A stretch of DNA of 64,000 bases from Desulfotignum sp. (GTDB taxonomy: Bacteria > Desulfobacterota > Desulfobacteria > Desulfobacterales > Desulfobacteraceae), in contig JAIPDL010000007.1 of assembly GCA_021737695.1 (NCBI GenBank), forward strand, positions 1 through 64,000, written 5' to 3'. Both the position numbers and the translations under genes were made by a program. Below are positions 1 to 9,773 of this stretch, in pieces. How positions within the stretch are numbered: position 1 is the stretch's first letter; every line of letters begins with the position of its first letter. The notes beneath the pieces were generated by a model that did no database searches, had not been told where the DNA came from, and saw only the letters and a program-made list of their open reading frames with translations.

Positions 1-267
1 TTGCAACTATTCTTGATTCTCACAAACATCAAAGATACTCAAGGTATCTGTAATAATTCACTCCATATTATGTTTCACAATTTCCTTGGAAGTCCAGACT
101 TTAAACCCTCGACTATCCACGATGAATCATGAAAGCCTTATCAATGAAACGTCTGCGTGTCAATTAGAAAAAACATTTGATGTCTGGCTTTCGAGCATCG
201 ACTGGGCAGACATTGTCAGTCAGCCATCAAAAATCATTCATTCATAAAAATTGTGCCTGTATCAACG

Positions 268-309
268 GAAAATATCGGAAATGCTATATATGGCATTTCC
301 GATATTTTC
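268..309. terminator. Perfect 17-bp hairpin, likely bidirectional terminator
   Basis: Arms 268-284 and 293-309 are exact reverse complements around an 8-nt loop. The stem base is A-rich on the left and T-rich on the right, so either strand would give a hairpin ending in U residues. That fits a bidirectional intrinsic terminator for a gene left of the window. A small mobile-element end is the alternative, but no second copy was seen. Confidence 0.5.
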
Positions 310-412
310 AACCAGGGGGCGAAAAATCGGGAGTCCCGTGATCCCGGAAACATCTACAGGTTAATATACGTGGATGTTTTGTGCGCGTGAAAATAATTGA
401 CAAAGCGAATCA

Positions 413-427
413 AATGGTTTAACCATT
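413..427. promoter_or_regulatory. FadR-type GntR operator upstream of the GntR gene
   Basis: The sequence AATGGTTTAACCATT is a palindrome containing TGGT-N3-ACCA, the consensus half-site arrangement of FadR/PdhR-subfamily GntR regulators. A TTGACA hexamer lies 13 bases upstream (397-402), so the palindrome would cover the -10 region. Autorepression by the adjacent regulator is the simplest reading. It is inferred, not shown. Confidence 0.5.
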
Positions 428-573
428 AAGGCCCATGGGTGACGGGTTTTCCGGAGTCGTGTCATACGTGACCATGTGTGGGGCAAGCAGATAATCACAA
501 TGCCGTTGACAAATGAAAACCGGGATGTGTTCAACAGGGTTTGATTCATTTATTTGAGATACCAGGATTTTTT

Positions 574-1281
574 ATGTTTAAACGCGCCAAACAGAGTCGG
601 GTCTTTCAGGATGTGGTCGACCAGATACAAGAGGCCATTCTGACCAAAAAACTGGCCCCTGGCACCCGGCTGCCTGCGGAGCGGGACCTCAAGGAGATGT
701 TCAACACTAGCCGGGGGACCCTGAGAGAAGCGCTGCGGGTCCTGGAACAGAAAGGTCTGATTGAGATCAAGCTGGGGGTCAGCGGCGGCGCCATTGTCAA
801 GCAGATTGACACGGATCCTCTCATGGAATCTCTGGCATTGCTGATCCAGTCCGGTGAAGTATCTCTGGAACATCTGTCCGAATTCCGGATCAAAATAGAA
901 GGCAGCCTGGTGGAACTGGCCACGGAACGGGCCACCCCAAAAGACATTGAAGAACTGGAGCGGATGCAGGCCCGGGCCAGGCATTGTTATGACATCCAGG
1001 ACTGGGAAAGTTTCCTGAAAACCGATGAAGCCATGCACACCTATATCGGCACCATGACCCGGAATCCCGTGTTCCAGTTTGTCCAGAAAAGTATTCATGA
1101 CAACATTCACCGGTATTACCAGGATTTTCTTCCCATGAACCGGGAGCGGACCCTGGAAAACCTCCAGGACTTTGACAAAATTATTGCCGCCATGAAAGCA
1201 AAGGACGGTGTAGCCGCATCCGCCACCATCACAGACCATGTGCAGCGGTTCCATGACAAAATGACAGGAAAGCGTCCCTGA
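574..1281 (+). CDS. GntR-family (FadR subfamily) transcriptional regulator
   Basis: The 235-aa product has an N-terminal winged-helix DNA-binding domain (about residues 5-70, with the GntR signature LPAERDLKEMFNTSRGTLREALRVLE). An all-helical FCD effector domain follows (about 85-225), the mark of the FadR subfamily. The ORF track starts at a TTG at 541, but the ATG at 574 sits 8 bases after AGGA and matches family N-termini. The next gene on the same strand is an aminotransferase 106 bases away, so amino or organic acid metabolism is a plausible target. The effector is unknown. A TGGTTTAACCA palindrome upstream suggests autoregulation. Confidence 0.88.
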   Translation: MFKRAKQSRVFQDVVDQIQEAILTKKLAPGTRLPAERDLKEMFNTSRGTLREALRVLEQKGLIEIKLGVSGGAIVKQIDTDPLMESLALLIQSGEVSLEHLSEFRIKIEGSLVELATERATPKDIEELERMQARARHCYDIQDWESFLKTDEAMHTYIGTMTRNPVFQFVQKSIHDNIHRYYQDFLPMNRERTLENLQDFDKIIAAMKAKDGVAASATITDHVQRFHDKMTGKRP

Positions 1282-1387
1282 AATATTTTCCCTTTATTTA
1301 GCTCTTGAAAAAAACCAGGGAAGGCCGTACACTCGTTCCGGTCAATAGTTGATTATTTTTTTAATCAGATTTTTTCAGGAGAGGTGA

Positions 1388-2728
1388 ATGGAAACCCCGA
1401 TCAACCGTGAAATTGTCAAACAAGAAATTGATAAAATGGGCCTGGAGTCCGTGGGAATGGCCTCCATCCGGGAACTAAACCGGATCGTGAACAACATTGA
1501 AACTGCCACAGGCGACACCTTCATCCGCATGGAAATGGGGGTTCCGGGCCTGGTACCGCCGCAGATCGCCGTGGATGCAGAAATTGACGCCCTCAAACAG
1601 GGGGTGGGCGCCAAATATCCGCCGTTTGACGGGATCCCCCAGCTGAAAACCGAAATCTCCGCGTTTGTGAAAAACTTTGTGGATATAGAGATTCCGGCGG
1701 AGTCCTGCTTTCCCACGGTAGGCTCCATGCAGGGCTGCTACATGGCCATGATGTGCTGCAGTCGGCGGATCAAGGAAAAACAAAAAATCTTGTTCATTGA
1801 TCCGGGATTTCCGGTGAACAAGCTTCAGGCAAAGGTTCTGGGGCTGCCAATTGCCCATTTTGATGTCTATGAATACCGAGGCGACAAGCTGGGGCCCAAA
1901 CTGGAATCATTTCTGGAACAAGGGGATGTGGCTGCCATCATGTATTCCAACCCCAACAACCCGGCCTGGATCTGCTTTACAGAAAAAGAGCTCGAAACCA
2001 TCGGCTCCCTGGCCACCCAACATGACTGCATTGTCATGGAAGACCTGGCCTATTTTGGTATGGATTTCCGCACAGATTATTCCATACCTGGCCAGCCCCC
2101 GTTCATTCCGTCCGTGGCCAAGTTCACCGACAATTACATTCTTTTGATCTCCAGTTCCAAATCTTTTTCCATGGCCGGCCAGCGCATCGGCATGTCCGCG
2201 ATTCCGGAAAAACTTTTCCATTCCACGGGCAACAATCTCAAACCCTTTTTCGGCAGCGACCGGTTCGGATATGCCTATATTTTCGGGGCCATGTATGCGT
2301 TAAGCTCCGGGGTGTCCCACTCCAACCAGTACGGGCTGTTAGGCCTGCTCAAAGCGGTGAACTCCGGGGAATTCAATTTTGTGGATCATGTTAAGGAATA
2401 CGGGGACCGGGCCGGGGCCATGAAACAGATGTTTACGCAAAACGGATTCAAGATTGTGTATGACATGGATGATGACAAACCCATTGCCGACGGATTTTAT
2501 TTCACCATCTCCTACCCGGGATTCACGGGCGTGGAACTGGTGGAGGAACTGCTTTATTACGGCATCAGCGCCATCTCCTTGAGCACCACGGGCAGTGATC
2601 GCCATGAAGGGTTGCGGGCCTGCGTGTCATTGACCGGAAAAGAGCGGTTCAACGAACTGGCGGACCGTCTGACCCGTTTCCAGACAGACCACCCCGAAGG
2701 CAGCAATTTCAAGATAATAAATGCCTGA
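1388..2728 (+). CDS. Class I/II PLP-dependent aminotransferase
   Basis: The 446-aa fold-type I aminotransferase has the Asn-containing motif YSNPNNPAW near residue 190 and the PLP-binding lysine in SSSKSFSMAGQRIG near residue 260. The start is clear: GGAGAGGTG lies just before the ATG. Substrate cannot be read from the sequence. It is longer than aspartate-type aminotransferases (about 400 aa) and has an unusual N-terminal stretch. The preceding GntR regulator may control it, since the two share a strand with only a short gap. A GC-rich palindrome follows the stop as terminator. Confidence 0.85.
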   Translation: METPINREIVKQEIDKMGLESVGMASIRELNRIVNNIETATGDTFIRMEMGVPGLVPPQIAVDAEIDALKQGVGAKYPPFDGIPQLKTEISAFVKNFVDIEIPAESCFPTVGSMQGCYMAMMCCSRRIKEKQKILFIDPGFPVNKLQAKVLGLPIAHFDVYEYRGDKLGPKLESFLEQGDVAAIMYSNPNNPAWICFTEKELETIGSLATQHDCIVMEDLAYFGMDFRTDYSIPGQPPFIPSVAKFTDNYILLISSSKSFSMAGQRIGMSAIPEKLFHSTGNNLKPFFGSDRFGYAYIFGAMYALSSGVSHSNQYGLLGLLKAVNSGEFNFVDHVKEYGDRAGAMKQMFTQNGFKIVYDMDDDKPIADGFYFTISYPGFTGVELVEELLYYGISAISLSTTGSDRHEGLRACVSLTGKERFNELADRLTRFQTDHPEGSNFKIINA

Positions 2729-2736
2729 ACAGTCAA

Positions 2737-2760
2737 GCCCCCCGGGGTACCCCGGGGGGC
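2737..2760. terminator. 24-bp perfect GC-rich palindrome between convergent genes
   Basis: GCCCCCCGGGGT followed by its exact reverse complement lies between the stop codons of the aminotransferase (+) and typA (-), which face each other. On the plus strand a T-rich stretch follows about 15 bases later, so it probably serves as a shared terminator. Confidence 0.6.
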
Positions 2761-2767
2761 AGGGCTT

Positions 2768-4615
2768 CTATTCCTTCTCTTTTTTCTTGAGTTTCCCTGC
2801 CATCTGGTGCCGCTTCTGGGCATTTAAAATCGTTTTGCGCAACCGGATGGACACCGGGGTCACCTCCACCATTTCATCGTCTGTGATAAAATGAATGGCT
2901 TTTTCCAGAGTCATCTCCCGCACGGGCGTACACACCACATTTTCATCCTTGCCCGAGGCCCGCATATTGGAGAGTTTTTTCTCTTTGCAGGGATTGACAT
3001 CGATATCCGAGGCCCGGTTGTGCTCACCGATTACCATACCTTCATACACGGGGGTGCCGGGCACAATGAACAGCTGTCCTCGGGGTTCCAGATTGAACAG
3101 GGCATAAGGCACAGCCGAGCCTTGCCGGTCCGAAACCAGAGACCCGTTGAAACGCACGGGAAATTCTCCCCGGAACGGCTCGTATCCGGCCAGATAGGAA
3201 TTCATGATCCCGGTGCCCCTTGTATCGGTGAGAAATTCGTCCCGGTAACCGATCAGGGAACGGGACGGGATGGAAAACTCGATGCGGACCCTTCCTTTGC
3301 CGTTGTTCACCAGATTGGTCATTTTGCCTTTGCGGATGGACAGTTTTTCCGTCACCACCCCCATGAAATCCTCTTCACAGTCCACAAACAGATGTTCAAT
3401 CGGTTCCAGTGTCTCCCCCTGACCCTGCTTATAAATCACCCTGGGCCGGCTCACACAAAGCTCAAACCCTTCCCGGCGCATGGTTTCGATCAAAATGGCC
3501 AGCTGCAGCTCACCTCTGCCCTTGACCACAAAACTTTCATCCGTGGTGCTGTCTTCCACCTCGATGGCTACATTTTTCAGGGTTTCCTTGAGCAGGCGTT
3601 CCCGGATTTTCCTGGACTGGACATATTTGCCTTCTCTGCCGGCAAACGGCGAATTGGTAATGGCAAACTGCATGAACACCGTGGGCTCGTCCACTGTGAT
3701 CCTGGGCAGGGCACAAGGGGCCTGGCGGGTACAAATGGTATCTCCGATCCTGACATCCTCGATACCGGACAGCACCACAATATCACCGGGATCGGCCCGG
3801 TCCACCGGCACCAGGGTCATGCCTTTGTAGGATTGCAACTTGGTCACTTTCAACAGAATCTGGTGGTCATTTTCTCCCAGACACACCAATGATTCATTGG
3901 ACGCGGCAGATCCGTTGAACACCTTGCCGATGGCCAGACGTCCCAGATAGTCGGAATACCCGAGATCAGACACCAGCATCTGAAACGGGGCTTCCGGATC
4001 ATAGGACGGAGGAGGCATCTCTTTGACAATGGTATCAAACAGATCATGCAGGTGGGGCACATCCGCATCCAGTTCCCGTTTGACGATCCCGTCCCGGCCA
4101 ATGGCATAAAAATAAATAAAGTCCAGCTGATCCTCGGTAGCCTCCAGATCGATAAACAGATCATACACCATGTCCAGCACTTCATCGGGCCGGGCATCTT
4201 TTCGGTCGATCTTGTTGATGATCACCATGACCGGCAGCCTTGCCTCAAACGTTTTTTTCAAAACAAAGCGGGTCTGGGGCAACGGGCCTTCCGATGCATC
4301 CACCAGAAGAATGGCACTGTCCGCCATGGACAGGGCCCGTTCCACTTCCCCACCGAAATCCGCATGGCCCGGGGTATCGATAATATTGATTTTCACATCT
4401 TTCCACACCACGGAACAGTTCTTGGCGGCAATGGTAATGCCCCGCTCCCGCTCAAGATCCATGCTGTCCATGAGGCGTTCATCCACCTGCTGTCCTTCCC
4501 TGAAAATACCGCTCTGACGGAACATGGCATCCACCAGGGTGGTCTTTCCATGGTCCACATGGGCGATGATGGCGATATTGCGCAATTTGTCGTTGGTCTG
4601 GGTCTGTTTTTTCAT
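2768..4615 (-). CDS. typA: Ribosome-associated GTPase TypA/BipA
   Basis: The 615-aa translational GTPase acts at the ribosome in stress and cold adaptation and in 50S assembly. The G domain holds G1 AHVDHGKTT (residues 19-27), G3 DTPGHADF and G4 NKID. EF-G-like domains II, III and V follow, then the BipA-specific C-terminal domain. Length matches the family (about 605-615 aa). It is the last gene of a minus-strand run, and the 24-bp palindrome lies just after its stop. Identity is secure. Confidence 0.97.
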   Translation of the reverse strand: MKKQTQTNDKLRNIAIIAHVDHGKTTLVDAMFRQSGIFREGQQVDERLMDSMDLERERGITIAAKNCSVVWKDVKINIIDTPGHADFGGEVERALSMADSAILLVDASEGPLPQTRFVLKKTFEARLPVMVIINKIDRKDARPDEVLDMVYDLFIDLEATEDQLDFIYFYAIGRDGIVKRELDADVPHLHDLFDTIVKEMPPPSYDPEAPFQMLVSDLGYSDYLGRLAIGKVFNGSAASNESLVCLGENDHQILLKVTKLQSYKGMTLVPVDRADPGDIVVLSGIEDVRIGDTICTRQAPCALPRITVDEPTVFMQFAITNSPFAGREGKYVQSRKIRERLLKETLKNVAIEVEDSTTDESFVVKGRGELQLAILIETMRREGFELCVSRPRVIYKQGQGETLEPIEHLFVDCEEDFMGVVTEKLSIRKGKMTNLVNNGKGRVRIEFSIPSRSLIGYRDEFLTDTRGTGIMNSYLAGYEPFRGEFPVRFNGSLVSDRQGSAVPYALFNLEPRGQLFIVPGTPVYEGMVIGEHNRASDIDVNPCKEKKLSNMRASGKDENVVCTPVREMTLEKAIHFITDDEMVEVTPVSIRLRKTILNAQKRHQMAGKLKKKEKE

Positions 4616-4665
4616 TGATGTCTCTTTTATTTAATCACAACTTGCAGATGGATGGTTTTAAAAAA

Positions 4666-5136
4666 TTATCTGGACACCCGGGTGGTGCCGTCGGCAGCGG
4701 TGATGATCCGGACCCGGTCTCCCGGGGACACTTCCACATCCGCTTCCTGGACCACCACAATGGTGGTGCCCGTGTCTTTTGTCACAACAATTTCAAGGCC
4801 GGGTTTCCGGGTGATCCCTTCTTCCGCCGCAGTCCCGACAGCAGCTCCGGCCAGCGCGCCGATCACGGTTGCCACCGTGCGGCCTGAACCGCCTCCCACC
4901 GTACTACCCAGCACCCCGCCGGCAACCCCGCCGGCAGCGGTTCCCACCGGGGTTTTGGTCCCTTCGATGGTGACATGCTTGACCGATTCCACAGTCCCCA
5001 TCATCACGGTCTGGACCTGACGGGCCTGATCCCTGGAATACACCTCCGACGACCGGCTGGATGCACACCCGCCGGCCAGCATCGCAACAACGGCTGTAAA
5101 CACGGCAGCACACGCCAGGACATACATTGATTTCAT
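4666..5136 (-). CDS. Glycine-zipper outer-membrane lipoprotein (SlyB-like)
   Basis: The 156-aa protein starts with a hydrophobic signal peptide ending in a lipobox-like LAGGC. A glycine-zipper 2TM segment follows (GGVAGGVLGSTVGGG and a second glycine-rich stretch), then a small C-terminal beta domain. This is the layout of SlyB/Pcp outer-membrane lipoproteins. The ATG at 5136 is chosen because AAGGGGG sits about 5 bases upstream; the ATG at 5139 is nearly as good. The ORF-track extension lacks a ribosome site. Its role is presumably envelope integrity. Confidence 0.8.
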   Translation of the reverse strand: MKSMYVLACAAVFTAVVAMLAGGCASSRSSEVYSRDQARQVQTVMMGTVESVKHVTIEGTKTPVGTAAGGVAGGVLGSTVGGGSGRTVATVIGALAGAAVGTAAEEGITRKPGLEIVVTKDTGTTIVVVQEADVEVSPGDRVRIITAADGTTRVSR

Positions 5137-5253
5137 CATATCCCCCTTTTTTGCTTCAAATTTTTCTTCAATCACTGGTGATGATTTTCCAGATACCTGT
5201 TATTTTATCACATTTTTACTATTTTTAATCCCTGTGTTGTCATTTTTTTCTTT

Positions 5254-6510
5254 TCAGGACCGATGAACGCATCTGGAAAAATGAAGAAAGGCAAACACGC
5301 CCGTGCCCAGGGCCATGACCAGACCGGACACAGGGAAGGCCAGCCTGAGACTGAAAAAATCCATGGCCAGGCCGGCAGCCATTGATCCGGTGAGCATGCC
5401 TAAGCTGTGAGCCACCGTCAATATGGCCATCACCGATCCCATGGCTTTTTTCTGCTCTCCGTTGACCACGGCCAGGGCTGTGATGGCCGGCATGGCAATC
5501 CCGCCGCCCACACCGAACAAAGCCACGGCGGCCAGCAGATCGAAAAATGAAGCGGCAAAATAAATCCAGGCCATGCCGGCGGTGGCGATGGCCCCGCCGA
5601 AAACGACCATGGCTTGTCGGCTGATGCGATCCGCCAGATATCCCATGGGCAGTTGCAGAATCCCGGATATAAAAACGCCCAGGGTCACCAGAAGCCCGAT
5701 TCTGGCACCGGACTGACCAAACATCTGAGCTCCGAACAGGGGCAGAAAGCTCCATATAGCGCCGATACACGCGGTATAGGCATACCTGAAAGAAAATAGA
5801 CCCAATATTTCCTTATCCCTGACCACCAGGGCCCAGGGAATCTGAAGCGCCTGGTGCCCAGACCGAAGCCGTTCCATGGACAAAGGCGGCAGAAGCCATA
5901 CACACAGCAGCACGCCGATAAAAGACAGCAGTCCCATGCTGACAAACGCGGCATCCATGGACCACATGTCCTGTATCACACCGCCCATGAGCGGGCCCAG
6001 ACTCATGCTCAGAAACATGGACAGATTGAACAATCCCATGGCATACCCTTCCGATCCCTTCGGGGTGATCTCCCCTACATAAGCCTGAACCACAGGCATG
6101 ATCATAGCGGATCCGGCCCCCTGAATGAATCGGATAAAGATCAGTCCTTCCACAGTATCTGAAAAAATGAACGCAATAGAAATCAGTGTATAGGAAATCA
6201 ACCCGAACAAAATAAAGGGTTTTCTTCCTTTTTGATCGGACATACGCCCGAAATAAGGCAGCAGACACACCCGGGAAATGGAAAAAGACCCGAAAATCAT
6301 GGCCACATAAAATCCGGTGGCACCCAAATCATGGGCATAGATGGGCAGCAGCGGCACCACAATCCCCACGCCCGTGACCGTGGAAAAAATAATGAAAAAC
6401 AACGTGGCGAAAATGCCTTTGTGGTCGGACGGAATGGCCTGGCTGCCCTTGCGGAAAAGGGTCAACGACAGCCGGACCACAGGGGCACGGATGGTTTCGA
6501 AAAGATCCAT
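5254..6510 (-). CDS. MFS transporter (DHA1-type)
   Basis: The 418-aa protein shows about 12 hydrophobic segments and the loop 2-3 MFS signature FGRMSDQKGRKP near residue 90. The drug:H+ antiporter (DHA1) type is suggested by overall layout and a motif-C-like stretch in helix 5 (SMSLGPLMGGVI). The substrate is unknown. It begins 10 bases after the helicase stop, so it is probably co-transcribed with it. Confidence 0.85.
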   Translation of the reverse strand: MDLFETIRAPVVRLSLTLFRKGSQAIPSDHKGIFATLFFIIFSTVTGVGIVVPLLPIYAHDLGATGFYVAMIFGSFSISRVCLLPYFGRMSDQKGRKPFILFGLISYTLISIAFIFSDTVEGLIFIRFIQGAGSAMIMPVVQAYVGEITPKGSEGYAMGLFNLSMFLSMSLGPLMGGVIQDMWSMDAAFVSMGLLSFIGVLLCVWLLPPLSMERLRSGHQALQIPWALVVRDKEILGLFSFRYAYTACIGAIWSFLPLFGAQMFGQSGARIGLLVTLGVFISGILQLPMGYLADRISRQAMVVFGGAIATAGMAWIYFAASFFDLLAAVALFGVGGGIAMPAITALAVVNGEQKKAMGSVMAILTVAHSLGMLTGSMAAGLAMDFFSLRLAFPVSGLVMALGTGVFAFLHFSRCVHRS

Positions 6511-6520
6511 TCAGTCAGGC

Positions 6521-8380
6521 CTAATCCAGGCACTCTTTGATCTGACCGATGAACCGGCTCGGCATGGCAAATTCCCCTTTGCGGTAGTTGGCATGGGTCA
6601 GGTACAAAAACCGTTCCGCCCGGGTCATGGCCACATACATCAGACGCCGCTCTTCAGCCAGGGCTGCGTCCCCGTCGTCAATGGACCGCCAGTGGGGAAA
6701 CAGGCGTTCCTCACATCCCACCACAAACACGGTGTCAAATTCCAGGCCTTTGGCGGAATGAATGGTGAGCAGGGCCACCCCGTCGGAATCCGTATCTTCG
6801 TCTTCCTTGTCCTCCCGGATCAGGGCCGCTTCTTCCAGATAGGACAGCATGTCCGCCTTGGTTCGGGCCGTGTGAATCAACTGTTCGATATTTTCTTTTT
6901 TGGAGATCCACTCCGCTTTGGTCTTGGTTTTCTTTTCAAGATAATCATAATAATCGGTTTGAGCGATCACCTCTTCCATGGCCGGGGCCGGGGCCATGTC
7001 CCGGATGGAGTCCAGAATTTCCAGAACCCGGGACAGGTTTTCATGGATCTTGGGGGTCAGAACCCGTTCTTTGACCATGATTCGTGCGGCATCCTGGAGA
7101 CTGGTGCCGGTGTTGCGCATGGCTGCCATTTTTTTCACCATGGCCGGCCCGATCCCCCGTTTCGGGGTGTTGACCACCCGTTCAAAGGACAGATCGTCAT
7201 TGGGGAAAAACGCGGCACTCAGATAAGAATTGATATCCAGAATTTCCATGCGCTCGAAAAACCCCTGGGCCCCCATGAGGCGGTAGGGAACCCGGAAGGC
7301 CCTGAATATCTTTTCAAAGGGCAAAGAACAGAATTTGGTGCGATACACCACTGCCATGCGGTCATAGGCAATACCCTGGCCCTGGCGGTTCATGGCCTTG
7401 ATCCGCCGGGCCACCCACTCGGCTTCATGGGCATCGGACAAAAAATCGTAAATTTCCACCACCCCCCCTTTTTTATGGGAAAAGCAGTGTTTGTCCATCT
7501 TGTCCGGATTGTAGTCGATGAGGTCATTGGCCACCTGAACGATCTCATTGGCGGACCGGAAATTTTCCTCCAGCCGGAAAATTTCCGCATCCCTGTATTT
7601 TTTGGAAAACCGCAGAAAATGGTTGACATTGGATCCTCTGAATCCATATACCGCCTGCCAGTCATCGCCCACGCAGAACAGGTTGCGGTGAGCGCCCAAC
7701 AAAAGCGAGGTCAGATCCTCCTGAAGATTGTTGGTATCCTGGTATTCATCCACCAGAATATAGGAAAACCTGGACTGATACTCTTTTCGCACATCTTCGT
7801 GTTCTTTGAGCAGGTCCCTTGTTTTCAGCAGGATATTGTCAAAGTCCACCCCGTTCATCTGTTTCAGGCGCTCCTCATACTGGTCAAAAATATCGGCCGT
7901 GCGGATATTGAAAAACACCGGTTTTCTGTCAAAAAATTGATGGGGATTCCCTGAGTTTTTGGCCCGGGACAAAAAGGACAATATCCGGGAGGCGTATTTT
8001 TTGTCAATGTTGTTGGCCACACACAATTCCTTGATCAGCTTGTCCTGCTGATACACGGAAAGCACCTGAACGGGCGGCACATATCCCAGACGCGTGCAGT
8101 GCTGCTTGAGCATCATCAGGCAGGCGGAATGAAAGGTTCTCACCCACTGGAACCGGTCCTGGGAAAGACCGGTCATGGCCATGAGCCGGGATTTCATCTC
8201 CTGGGCCGCCTTGTTGGTAAAGGTGATGGCCAGGATTTTCCGGGGATCATACCCCTGGTCGATGAGATGAGAAAACTTGGCGGTCAGTGTCCGGGTCTTG
8301 CCGGAACCGGCCCCGGCCACAATCAGGGCCGGAGACCCGGTATGGGTCACGGCCTGCTGCTGCTGTAAAGATAATTGCAT
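6521..8380 (-). CDS. UvrD/Rep-family superfamily 1A DNA helicase
   Basis: The product is 619 aa from the ATG at 8380; the preceding TTG is less likely. Motifs are in order: Walker A GAGSGKTRTL (about residue 24), motif II DEYQDTN (about 218), motif III GDDWQAVYGFRG, motif V LLTIHSAKGLEFD and motif VI YVAMTRAE. It lacks the longer C-terminus of UvrD/PcrA (about 720 aa), closer to compact Rep-like forms. Roles in repair or replication restart are inferred from family. It starts 6 bases after the phosphomannomutase stop, suggesting translational coupling. Confidence 0.9.
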   Translation of the reverse strand: MQLSLQQQQAVTHTGSPALIVAGAGSGKTRTLTAKFSHLIDQGYDPRKILAITFTNKAAQEMKSRLMAMTGLSQDRFQWVRTFHSACLMMLKQHCTRLGYVPPVQVLSVYQQDKLIKELCVANNIDKKYASRILSFLSRAKNSGNPHQFFDRKPVFFNIRTADIFDQYEERLKQMNGVDFDNILLKTRDLLKEHEDVRKEYQSRFSYILVDEYQDTNNLQEDLTSLLLGAHRNLFCVGDDWQAVYGFRGSNVNHFLRFSKKYRDAEIFRLEENFRSANEIVQVANDLIDYNPDKMDKHCFSHKKGGVVEIYDFLSDAHEAEWVARRIKAMNRQGQGIAYDRMAVVYRTKFCSLPFEKIFRAFRVPYRLMGAQGFFERMEILDINSYLSAAFFPNDDLSFERVVNTPKRGIGPAMVKKMAAMRNTGTSLQDAARIMVKERVLTPKIHENLSRVLEILDSIRDMAPAPAMEEVIAQTDYYDYLEKKTKTKAEWISKKENIEQLIHTARTKADMLSYLEEAALIREDKEDEDTDSDGVALLTIHSAKGLEFDTVFVVGCEERLFPHWRSIDDGDAALAEERRLMYVAMTRAERFLYLTHANYRKGEFAMPSRFIGQIKECLD

Positions 8381-8386
8381 CAAAAT

Positions 8387-9751
8387 TTACACTTTTTCTG
8401 TTGTCTGGGAAATGATCTGTTTCAGGGTGGTTTCAATGTCTTTCTGGATCTCGTCCAGGCGCTGAGAAGTCAGTGCCTCAAACCTGAGCACCAGGGCCGG
8501 CTGGGTATTGGAGGCCCGCACCAGACCCCAGCCGTCGGGATACACGGCCCGCATGCCGTCAATATCGATCACTTCCTGCTTTGCCTTGTAATGGGCCGTC
8601 ATTTGCGCCACTACATCAAACTTGATTTCATCCGGACATTCCACGCGGATTTCAGGGGTAGTAAAGGTTTTGGGCAGATCCTGGATCAGTTCATCCACGC
8701 CCTTGCCTGTGGCGGCCAGAATTTCCAGAAGCCGACAGGTGGCGTACAGCGCATCGTCAAATCCGAAATACCGGTCCTTGAAAAACATGTGCCCGCTCAT
8801 CTCTCCGGCCAGTTCGGCATTTTCTTCTTTCATTTTCTTCTTGATCAAAGAATGACCCGTGCGCCACATGATGGCGTTGCCCCCGTGACGGCGGATATCA
8901 TCATACATGACCATGGAACACTTGACTTCGGAAATAAAGGTGACACCGGGTTTGCGGGAAAGGATTTCTCTGGCATAAATCACCATGAGCTGGTCCCCAT
9001 AGATCACTTCACCATTTTTGTCCACCACGCCGATGCGGTCTGCATCCCCGTCATATCCCACCCCCAGATCCAGGTTCTTTTCCTTTACCAGGGCTATGAG
9101 ATCGGCCAAATTCTTCTTCTGTGTGGGATCTGCCTCGTGGTTGGGAAACCGCCCGTCCGGGCTGCAGAAAAGATCATGCACCTCACACCCCAGCTCCTTT
9201 AAAACCGGCAATGCAGTAATGCCGCCGGTGCCGTTGCCCGCATCGATGCCCAAACGAATCGTGGCGGGGATGGTGATGTGGTCTGTCATATATTTTTTAT
9301 AGGGGGTCAGGACATCCTCTTTGGTGAGGCGGCCGGAACCATTGATATAGGCACCGCGTTCAATGGCTTTCCGGATCTCCTGCAACCCCTGGCTGTGAAT
9401 GGAATCCTGACCGTTCATGAGTTTGAATCCATTGTATTCCGGCGGGTTATGGCTGGCCGTGATCATGGCGCCCCCGCCCAGGTCCAGGTGCTGAATGGAA
9501 AAATAAAGCACCGGTGTCGGGCACATACCGATATCCACCACATCACATCCGGTGGACAACACCCCTTGTATAAACAGATCCGAATACCTGTCAGAGGTCA
9601 GGCGGCAGTCCCGGCCCACGGATATTTTTTGTCCGCCCTTCTGGTTCACCAGGGTCCCGAAGGCTTTGCCGATATTTTTCACATCCTCATCCAGGATATC
9701 AACACCGGCCACCCCCCGGATATCATATTCTCTGAAAATACCTGATTCCAT
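8387..9751 (-). CDS. Phosphomannomutase/phosphoglucomutase (AlgC/ManB type)
   Basis: This alpha-D-phosphohexomutase interconverts hexose 1- and 6-phosphates for nucleotide-sugar and envelope polysaccharide synthesis. The 454-aa protein has the catalytic phosphoserine loop MITASHNPPEYNG, the metal-binding DGDADR and the C-terminal phosphate-binding region. The start at 9751 (MESGIFREYDIRG) has a strong AGGAGGAG site and matches family N-termini, so the 33-residue extension in the ORF track is rejected. It lies between uppP and the helicase. Confidence 0.92.
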   Translation of the reverse strand: MESGIFREYDIRGVAGVDILDEDVKNIGKAFGTLVNQKGGQKISVGRDCRLTSDRYSDLFIQGVLSTGCDVVDIGMCPTPVLYFSIQHLDLGGGAMITASHNPPEYNGFKLMNGQDSIHSQGLQEIRKAIERGAYINGSGRLTKEDVLTPYKKYMTDHITIPATIRLGIDAGNGTGGITALPVLKELGCEVHDLFCSPDGRFPNHEADPTQKKNLADLIALVKEKNLDLGVGYDGDADRIGVVDKNGEVIYGDQLMVIYAREILSRKPGVTFISEVKCSMVMYDDIRRHGGNAIMWRTGHSLIKKKMKEENAELAGEMSGHMFFKDRYFGFDDALYATCRLLEILAATGKGVDELIQDLPKTFTTPEIRVECPDEIKFDVVAQMTAHYKAKQEVIDIDGMRAVYPDGWGLVRASNTQPALVLRFEALTSQRLDEIQKDIETTLKQIISQTTEKV

Positions 9752-9773
9752 ATATCTCCTCCTTGATAAAATC

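Larger units (their letters stand above)
1..573. other. Left-edge intergenic region without a convincing gene
   Basis: The first 573 bases hold no ORF that resembles a known protein. A 41-codon ORF at 122-247 has no Shine-Dalgarno site and no family resemblance. The stretch contains a long hairpin (268-309) and a palindrome matching the FadR-type operator consensus (415-425), both listed separately. It probably contains the end of an upstream transcript and the promoter of the GntR gene. Confidence 0.6.

Noticed and set aside
122-247. 41-codon ORF at the left edge
   Set aside because: No ribosome site and no similarity that I recognise; the frame is only open by chance for about 230 bases.
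6341-7954. 537-aa plus-strand ORF antisense to the helicase gene
   Set aside because: It is an in-phase shadow of the UvrD-like gene, whose motifs are complete on the minus strand; the translation is rich in His/Gly/Phe without any family pattern.
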